Source: a virus. Taken from it: 27,750 bases of DNA. The position numbers and the translations under genes were made by a program. The stretch is from positions 1 through 27,750 of IMG/VR virus record IMGVR_UViG_3300032164_000058. One strand, written 5' to 3'. Position 1 is the first letter of the stretch, and each line of letters starts with the position of its first letter. The notes beneath the pieces were generated by a model. The model was not told the origin of the DNA. It was given only the letters and a program-made list of their open reading frames with translations, and did not search any database. This document shows, in pieces, positions 23,184-27,750 of the stretch.

Positions 23184-24069
23184 TTAGAAACTCCGTTACA
23201 TCATCCCATCGTTTTGACACCTTCTCCAATTGATCGCGTCCGAGTTGTTGTCGGGCGACTGCCGCCTCCCACAGATCAGTGTCGATCAAGTCGTCAATGT
23301 TGTCCTGAATCAAGGCAACAATGACGCGCGGTTCCAAAGCATCCAACTCGAACGACTCGTCACCATACAACGCCCGGTATCCCTCGTAGCGGGAGTCCGT
23401 GACTTTGGCAGGATTCGGTGGCAAATTCTCAATCTGATCGAAGTTCAACGCAATGCGTCTGACAGAGACCGTCGAACCAAACAGATTCAAGCGATCCTGG
23501 ATGTCGCGCGACATGTCGATACCACTTGGGTCGTGGTCGCCAAGATGAATGATGATCGTCCGTTTGCCCGCCTCTTCGCGCCCAATCAGGCGTTGAGATG
23601 CTCCCCACATCTCACTCTGGCTCACATATCCACGACAAGAAAAGTATGGTACATCCATCTGAGTACAGACGCCTTCAATCACACCGATCAAAGCGTCCTT
23701 CTCAATGAAAACTTCCACATAATTTTCTTGACCGGCCCACAAATCCTCGGTGTACTGATTCGCACAAGCACGTATGATGTTGCGTGGACTGGACCAATGT
23801 GACAAACCACGTAAGTTCCGTGTGCGGTCTTCAATCGCATCCCAGTCAATCAAACCCGCCAAACGACCATCGTTGATGATCTCACCAAGACCCTTGTACG
23901 ATTGCACGGTGTTGGGAATCAAGTCTCTCGAAACAAATTGGTAAAAAAGTTGGCGTAAAGTCAACTTGAATCCTTGTGCCTGGTACTCAACAATAATCTT
24001 GTTGGCTTGAGCGATGCGTTCCAACGCGACCGCACGAAACGACTTCGGAACATAACAAATCTTAGTCAT
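23176..24069 (-). CDS. TOPRIM protein related to Spo11/Top6A (mini-A type)
   Basis: A protein of 297 residues. The N-terminal half has LTLRQLFYQFVSRDLI (Y43 sits where the Spo11/Top6A nucleophile tyrosine would be), followed by LGEIINDGRLAGLIDWDAIE and DRTR. The C-terminal half is a TOPRIM domain: VFIEKDALIG (E123) and IIHLGDHDPSGIDMSRD (D178, D180). This matches the small bacterial and phage Top6A relatives described as mini-A, which lack a fused B subunit. Its likely role is DNA cleavage or strand passage, although nuclease activity is also possible. A GHKL ATPase is encoded 548 bases downstream in the same direction. Confidence 0.75.
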   Translation of the reverse strand: MTKICYVPKSFRAVALERIAQANKIIVEYQAQGFKLTLRQLFYQFVSRDLIPNTVQSYKGLGEIINDGRLAGLIDWDAIEDRTRNLRGLSHWSSPRNIIRACANQYTEDLWAGQENYVEVFIEKDALIGVIEGVCTQMDVPYFSCRGYVSQSEMWGASQRLIGREEAGKRTIIIHLGDHDPSGIDMSRDIQDRLNLFGSTVSVRRIALNFDQIENLPPNPAKVTDSRYEGYRALYGDESFELDALEPRVIVALIQDNIDDLIDTDLWEAAVARQQLGRDQLEKVSKRWDDVTEFLNG

Positions 24070-24589
24070 TGATGAACTCCCAAGTAAACCCCTTACATTG
24101 TTTCAGGCGGCCATGAAGTACGTGAGTGATATTCTGCGGACAAGCGCCTATGTCTCTTGCTGCTTCATCAATGCTATCATACTCCTTCCCGTCCGAACGG
24201 CGGACGGGTTTATTTATACCCGTCCCATCTCGACGACAATCACGCATATTCTGTGAATGTGTCCCATAGGAAAGATTCCGCAAATGGTTATCACCCTGCC
24301 CTTGCGGCCCGTGGCAAACCTCTTTACCTATTGGTTTCAAGCCTACAAACGCCGAAAGTACCAAATCGTGAACATACCGTGTGCGCCGTTGTTTGCCTCG
24401 CCACAAATTGACCACAGCATAATCCCGACGCGACCCAGCCATTCGTTGACGTAAAATGCGTCCGGCCAAGAATGGAACACGCCCGTCAACGTATTCAACG
24501 ACCCTATCAACACTGCGAACACGTCCCTTGTCTGAGACCTGATACAAACCCTCGTAACCCGGAACATCCTTCCACCGTTCGATCTTCAT
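24062..24589 (-). CDS. NUMOD4-HNH homing endonuclease
   Basis: A protein of 175 residues. The N-terminus is a NUMOD4 motif (WKDVPGYEGLYQVSDKGRVR), then an HNH core with VHDLVLSAFVGLKPIGKEVC, HGPQGQGDNHLRNLSYGT and NMRDCRRDG, and a C-terminal NUMOD1-like segment (DSIDEAARDIGACPQNITHVL) that binds DNA. ATG 24589 overlaps the upstream stop as ATGA, and the stop overlaps the start of the TOPRIM gene by eight bases. It is freestanding. Confidence 0.85.
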   Translation of the reverse strand: MKIERWKDVPGYEGLYQVSDKGRVRSVDRVVEYVDGRVPFLAGRILRQRMAGSRRDYAVVNLWRGKQRRTRYVHDLVLSAFVGLKPIGKEVCHGPQGQGDNHLRNLSYGTHSQNMRDCRRDGTGINKPVRRSDGKEYDSIDEAARDIGACPQNITHVLHGRLKQCKGFTWEFIND

Positions 24590-24735
24590 TTCAAGTCTCG
24601 AATCAAGTCAAGGATCAACTCCCGCACGTTCTCCAACGAGTCCAACGTTTGCTCCCGTGAGACCGAAGTATCAGCATGGAGTCGGCTGATCGCCGCCTCG
24701 GCTTCCTTCACCAATCGTTCATGCGTGGTTGCCAC
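24586..24735 (-). CDS. Hypothetical small helical protein
   Basis: About 49 residues if begun at GTG 24735 (VATTHERLVKEAEAAISRLH, ending LENVRELILDLIRDLK), overlapping the upstream stop by 16 bases. The reading frame extends further upstream, but that part is antisense to a better-supported gene. Charged helical protein; start uncertain. Confidence 0.5.
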   Translation of the reverse strand: MATTHERLVKEAEAAISRLHADTSVSREQTLDSLENVRELILDLIRDLK

Positions 24736-25003
24736 AGTTGAATACCTGGTCCCGTAGATCGGCGACGTACTCGCCCTTGAAGTTGTGTGCATAATGATCC
24801 GGGCCGCCGCAACCACGCCGCAGGTAGACAGTGTGCGTGCGCTTGCAGCCGTGAGTGCATTGCAGCCGCACGCAAATCGCCCACCCGCCATCTTTGATGA
24901 TGACCAGTGTACCGATTCCGGCGGCGTAGGTCTCAACCTTCTGGCCGAGTCGGTTAGCAATCCACTGCTTCGAGCGGCCTTGCAAGTCTTCACTATGAAG
25001 CAT
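24719..25003 (-). CDS. Hypothetical protein with Cys/His motif
   Basis: A protein of 94 residues. It has VIIKDGGWAICVRLQCTHGC and then RGCGGPDHYAHNFKG, a metal-binding pattern (C, H and D residues), and a hydrophobic beta core. ATG 25003 overlaps the preceding gene by eleven bases. No family recognised. Confidence 0.6.
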   Translation of the reverse strand: MLHSEDLQGRSKQWIANRLGQKVETYAAGIGTLVIIKDGGWAICVRLQCTHGCKRTHTVYLRRGCGGPDHYAHNFKGEYVADLRDQVFNCGNHA

Positions 25004-25178
25004 TTGCCGCCTCGCGTGCTAATGCCAGGAAAGTTTCCCGCTCGTTGCCGTCGATCTTGACGAGCCACTGCGACGACAACTTGCAGTTGCACTCAATGCC
25101 CAAATCCTTGGCGGTCTGCAAGACACCCATCAATGCCTTGTCCCAGTTCTCATGCACTTCGGTCGGCCGGATAATCAT
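24993..25178 (-). CDS. Hypothetical small protein
   Basis: A protein of 61 residues from ATG 25178 (MIIRPTEVHENWDKALMGVL), overlapping the upstream stop as ATGA; the open frame extends further upstream but the overlap favours this start. Mixed alpha/beta, ending LAREAANAS. Function unknown. Confidence 0.55.
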   Translation of the reverse strand: MIIRPTEVHENWDKALMGVLQTAKDLGIECNCKLSSQWLVKIDGNERETFLALAREAANAS

Positions 25179-25438
25179 GGTTGCACCGCCAACTCCGCGC
25201 AATACAGCGCGAACTTCTGTGTGTAGTCGATATGCCCCATCGCACATCGTTCTGCCTTGCCCACGTCCACCACGGCTGGCAGACCCCGACGAAAACGCTC
25301 AGCGTTGACCACATCCAGCATAATCTTGCGCTCGTAGATGATCCACTCCAACTCGTCACCGATCCATTTGGATTTCTGTGGCCGGAGTTTCTGAGCCTCC
25401 ATGAGCACTTTCTGGAAGATAGCAACCAGACTATTCAT
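25175..25438 (-). CDS. Hypothetical protein
   Basis: A protein of 87 residues (MNSLVAIFQKVLMEAQKLRP; WIIYERKIMLDVVNAERFRRG), predominantly helical. The start overlaps the upstream stop as TGATG. I do not recognise the family. Confidence 0.55.
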   Translation of the reverse strand: MNSLVAIFQKVLMEAQKLRPQKSKWIGDELEWIIYERKIMLDVVNAERFRRGLPAVVDVGKAERCAMGHIDYTQKFALYCAELAVQP

Positions 25439-25761
25439 CAGTCATTCTCCAAAACTGCAACCAAACAAATGAGTTTCTTCGTACTGAACGCCCGCAAGTC
25501 ATTGATGTTCCCAGTCTTCGCCAGGATAACATTGATGCACTGCCGCCTGTGGATTTCCTCCTTCACTTGAGCAACATCAATCTCTGTTGCAATCCGTGCG
25601 TGCGTATAGTCCCATTTCTGTCGCGGGGTCAACCTCCCTTGTCGATTGAACTTCGTGCTCCCGCAACACACTAACGTCTTAGTTGTCTTGGTCACTGTGG
25701 ACAGATACGGGTTACTGCCACCAACCAATAACACGTCCCCAACCTTTGCGTCAGTCAGCAT
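25438..25761 (-). CDS. Hypothetical protein with small beta-barrel-like start
   Basis: A protein of 107 residues from ATG 25761; a GAGGGTGA site lies five to eight bases upstream, and an in-frame ATG at 25767 is less well placed. It begins MLTDAKVGDVLLVGGSNPYL, then STVTKTTKTLVCCGSTKF and RQGRLTPRQKWDYTHARIAT, which suggests an SH3- or Tudor-like barrel followed by a helix. It overlaps the SprT-like gene by eleven bases. Function unknown. Confidence 0.6.
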   Translation of the reverse strand: MLTDAKVGDVLLVGGSNPYLSTVTKTTKTLVCCGSTKFNRQGRLTPRQKWDYTHARIATEIDVAQVKEEIHRRQCINVILAKTGNINDLRAFSTKKLICLVAVLEND

Positions 25762-26335
25762 CGCCATCACCCTCAACCATCTCGCCGCCACAAGCGCAAG
25801 TCGGTGCGCCTGCTTCTTCAAGCCACTTGCGCGTCATGCGAACAACGCATCCACACTCTTTGCAGGTGACTTTCAACATGCGGGTAGTCTGTGTCTTTGG
25901 CCGATTGCTGGCGACAAGCCGGGCATGTGGATACTCCCCGATCTCGTCCGTCAACACTTGAAGTTTGATCTTCAACTCGTCACCGACCGTCGTAGCCGTC
26001 ATCTTGCCTTCAAGACCGACTGACTTTGCCAGTTGCTTGAACGCGCCCCGATGACCGCACTCAAGACCGACTGCAACGTGAACCAACTCGTGAACCACGA
26101 CACCGCCGACCTCGATAGGGTCTTTCAGCAACGGGCTGATAAAAACCTCAAAAGTCTGATCTTCGCTGTTCTTGTCGCTCCACGCTTCGCCGATTCGCTT
26201 GTTCTTGTTGGCGAGAGCCATCTTCGACGGAAAACTGCACGACGCACGAATCTTTGCAGGTAGGGTTGCACCCTTCCCCTCAAAGACCGGCCGCAACTTT
26301 TCAATCAGCGTCAGTAACCACTGTTCTCTTAACAT
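25751..26335 (-). CDS. SprT-like metalloprotease
   Basis: A protein of 194 residues with AGAAAGG before ATG 26335. It has the zinc-protease motif HELVH (82-86), the third ligand likely H95 in LECGHRGAFKQL, and a C-terminal zinc ribbon (C158, C161, C180, C182: VTCKECGC...CACGG). Cellular SprT/Spartan proteins cut DNA-bound proteins; the phage role is unclear. A promoter lies just upstream. Confidence 0.85.
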   Translation of the reverse strand: MLREQWLLTLIEKLRPVFEGKGATLPAKIRASCSFPSKMALANKNKRIGEAWSDKNSEDQTFEVFISPLLKDPIEVGGVVVHELVHVAVGLECGHRGAFKQLAKSVGLEGKMTATTVGDELKIKLQVLTDEIGEYPHARLVASNRPKTQTTRMLKVTCKECGCVVRMTRKWLEEAGAPTCACGGEMVEGDGDAD

Positions 26336-26354
26336 CAGTGTCCCTTTCTATTCA

Positions 26355-26382
26355 ACTATACATCACAGGCGTAGAAAGTCAA
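26355..26382 (-). promoter_or_regulatory. Sigma70-like promoter for the SprT-like gene
   Basis: TTGACT (26382-26377), a 16-base spacer and TATAGT (26360-26355). The hexamers each match five of six consensus bases and the layout is the same as the promoter before the ATPase gene. The start codon is about 20 bases downstream of the -10 box. Confidence 0.6.
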
Positions 26383-26383
26383 G

Positions 26384-26965
26384 TCAACGGTCGAGATTTT
26401 CGCCCGCCTTCTCACAGATCGCGCCCGCAAGATTGTTCCAACCCCGATCCTGTGCAGCCATCTTGCACAGGTCCGAGTAGCCCTTGTCCAAGACGGGGCA
26501 CTCCGTCGTCTCAACCCCGACAACTTGAGCGACCCGTGCCATCGAAACCCGAAGTCCTTCCAGTTCCTTGCGTGTGTCCACCACAGCCTCTACGGTACAA
26601 AATTCATGGTCGCCAGTCTGGAACGGTGAATCGAATTGCACAAAGGGGCCACCCTCGGGTCTATCGTGCCAGGCTTTACAATGCCGAAGCACTTGGAGAA
26701 TGTCGTAAGCCATCCGATAGGTTTGTGGCACGTCACGATTGTTGATACTGTAACCGACGCCCCGTTCAAGCGGGAGTAATGACTGTTTGATTGCGTCCAA
26801 CGTCCAACCAATGTCCACCTTATCCGCGCCCTCGCGCTTGCGCGAATCAAACTGAAAGAGACGCCGGATTTCATCAAACTGGCCGCAACCAATCCGCGAA
26901 TACAGGTCCAAGGCGTGAAGAATCGTGCGAACCTGTGCATCGTCAATAGTCAAAGTGTACTTCAT
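26384..26965 (-). CDS. Conserved phage hypothetical protein
   Basis: A protein of 193 residues: MKYTLTIDDAQVRTILHALD followed by LYSRIGCGQFDEIRRLF, LERGVGYSINNRDVPQTYR, and AYDILQVLRHCKAWHD, then a distinct C-terminal half (about 120-193). The first half follows a family I associate with many phage genomes, without known function. GAGGAAG lies just before ATG 26965. Confidence 0.65.
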   Translation of the reverse strand: MKYTLTIDDAQVRTILHALDLYSRIGCGQFDEIRRLFQFDSRKREGADKVDIGWTLDAIKQSLLPLERGVGYSINNRDVPQTYRMAYDILQVLRHCKAWHDRPEGGPFVQFDSPFQTGDHEFCTVEAVVDTRKELEGLRVSMARVAQVVGVETTECPVLDKGYSDLCKMAAQDRGWNNLAGAICEKAGENLDR

Positions 26966-26976
26966 GTCTTCCTCAT

Positions 26977-26985
26977 ATTATATCA
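26977..26985 (-). promoter_or_regulatory. Possible extended -10 promoter
   Basis: TGATATAAT reads as an extended -10 (TGN-TATAAT) upstream of the conserved hypothetical gene. No good -35 box is seen, and the predicted start would leave only about five bases of leader, so confidence is low. Confidence 0.3.
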
Positions 26986-26988
26986 GTA

Positions 26989-27696
26989 TTACTTGTTTAG
27001 AAGCATGTCCCAATCAAAAGTTCCGCGCCGCTCCAATTTTACTCGCTTTTGTTTCTTACGTCGATCCCTCAAACTATTGAGTGTGACATACGGATCACTA
27101 TGTTGTTTCACGTATACATCCCGAACCCAAGCCGCTGAGAAAGAATCAACAAAACGTCCAAGACGTTTTCGATTAGCATAGGCTGAATATAAAGTCTCAC
27201 CCACACATCGACAGACACCAAGATAGGGTGTTGACATTCCACGTCGTTTTCGTCGGCTTTGGGACTGTTGCTTGTATGTTGCCCACCGACAATTTGATGG
27301 ACAATAATTTCGATTTGTCCGTTTACGATCCAATGTTAATTCATCATTGTATCCATTCGCAAACGCCCAGTAAGCAAAAACGTCAAATGACTGCCATTCC
27401 CGACAGACACATATCCCTCGGCCACCATAATTATGCCAACCGGCGGCCCGAGGATTGCTACATCGGTACTTCATACTTTTCCAGCAAGCATAAAGTCTTG
27501 AACCTGTGAGACAATGCCGCCGATTCACAGCACCTATCTTTTCATTTCTCAAACAACCACATGAACGAGTATGCCCGGTCACAAGTTTATCACAATTAAC
27601 CACTTTACAGACACCACAAGAACACACCACAGAAACAGCGCGTCCTTGTGGTGTCACAACAACAGTCAACCGTCCAAACCTGTCGCCCTTCTTCAT
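26989..27696 (-). CDS. HNH-AP2 homing endonuclease
   Basis: A protein of 235 residues. It shares the family layout of the HNH gene at 20710: GDRFGRLTVVV, cysteine pairs CSCGVCK...SCGCLRNE, LYACWKSMKYRCSNP, NYGGRGICVCREW and an HNH core LDRKRTNRNYCPSNCRWAT (the first His position is Arg, as in many members). A degenerate AP2-like segment follows (YLGVCRCVGETLYSAYANRK, LGRFVDSFSAAWVRDVY), then a basic tail. ATG 27696 overlaps the upstream stop as ATGA. Confidence 0.85.
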   Translation of the reverse strand: MKKGDRFGRLTVVVTPQGRAVSVVCSCGVCKVVNCDKLVTGHTRSCGCLRNEKIGAVNRRHCLTGSRLYACWKSMKYRCSNPRAAGWHNYGGRGICVCREWQSFDVFAYWAFANGYNDELTLDRKRTNRNYCPSNCRWATYKQQSQSRRKRRGMSTPYLGVCRCVGETLYSAYANRKRLGRFVDSFSAAWVRDVYVKQHSDPYVTLNSLRDRRKKQKRVKLERRGTFDWDMLLNK

Positions 27697-27750
27697 GCTT
27701 TCCTCACGCGCTTCAAGACGGTTTGTGGTGTGCCCTTGTAGTCGTCGTGC
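27693..27750 (-). CDS. C-terminal end of an unidentified gene (partial)
   Basis: Only the last 18 codons are present (HDDYKGTPQTVLKRVRKA, then TGA). The TGA overlaps the HNH-AP2 start as ATGA. The segment looks like a real C-terminus, but the family cannot be assigned from so little sequence. Confidence 0.5.
   Translation of the reverse strand, partial: HDDYKGTPQTVLKRVRKA

Noticed and set aside
24736-25092. N-terminal extension of the small helical protein (168-residue frame)
   Set aside because: The upstream part overlaps two better-supported genes in other frames and has the Ser/Thr/Arg-rich look of a shadow; only the last ~49 codons look real.
132-27509. Any plus-strand genes
   Set aside because: Every plus-strand frame examined overlaps a minus-strand gene with recognisable domains, coupled start codons or ribosome sites; none has independent support.

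Overview
The window is part of a tailed double-stranded DNA bacteriophage genome (Caudoviricetes), written so that every gene I accept lies on the minus strand. Transcription runs from base 27750 towards base 1. Genes are tightly packed with ATGA, TAATG and GTGA start/stop overlaps, and Shine-Dalgarno sites are of the GGAG/GAGG type. A tape measure protein, a tail tube protein, a probable tail terminator and a frameshifted chaperone pair point to a long, non-contractile (siphovirus-like) tail; no sheath gene is seen. The host cannot be fixed from sequence. Lipoproteins and cell-wall-type peptidases indicate a bacterium with an ordinary secretion system.

Layout in transcription order. (1) 27750-19780, early/accessory region: small unknown proteins, a SprT-like metalloprotease, a TOPRIM protein of the Spo11/Top6A 'mini-A' type, a GHKL-type ATPase with apparently permuted motifs, a tRNA-like element and three HNH endonucleases. 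Two good sigma70-like promoters lie here (before the ATPase and before the SprT gene). (2) 19645-15601, envelope/exported cassette: a permuted NlpC/P60-like peptidase, a C39-like peptidase lipoprotein, a membrane-anchored thioredoxin-fold-like protein, a single-span membrane protein and a thioredoxin lipoprotein with a CAPC motif, plus a broken AP2-HNH gene. (3) 15598-4298, packaging and head: large terminase, portal, two collagen-like proteins sharing an N-terminal domain, a GT4-type glycosyltransferase, a DnaT-like head protein, scaffold, and a P22-coat-like major capsid gene. (4) 4213-1, connector and tail: small membrane protein, neck/connector, tail terminator, tail tube with an inserted surface domain, the frameshifted chaperone pair, a gp10-like protein and the start of the tape measure.

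The main discovery is a group I intron of 673 nt (5628-6300) that splits the major capsid gene 74 nt after its start. The 5' and 3' splice sites can be placed to the base from P1 (GAGCU/GGCUC) and P10 (CCCAA/UUGGG), and splicing restores an IPEL-WAQEGL junction typical of these capsid proteins. The intron carries an endonuclease VII-like HNH gene. Six further homing-endonuclease-type genes (one GIY-YIG, five HNH-type, one of them nonsense-broken and one apparently truncated) are scattered through the window, and each begins on the stop codon of the gene before it. Other notable items are the Top6A-like/GHKL gene pair in one operon, the collagen-like fibres next to a glycosyltransferase, and a tRNA-like element with perfect acceptor and T arms but no recognisable anticodon arm.
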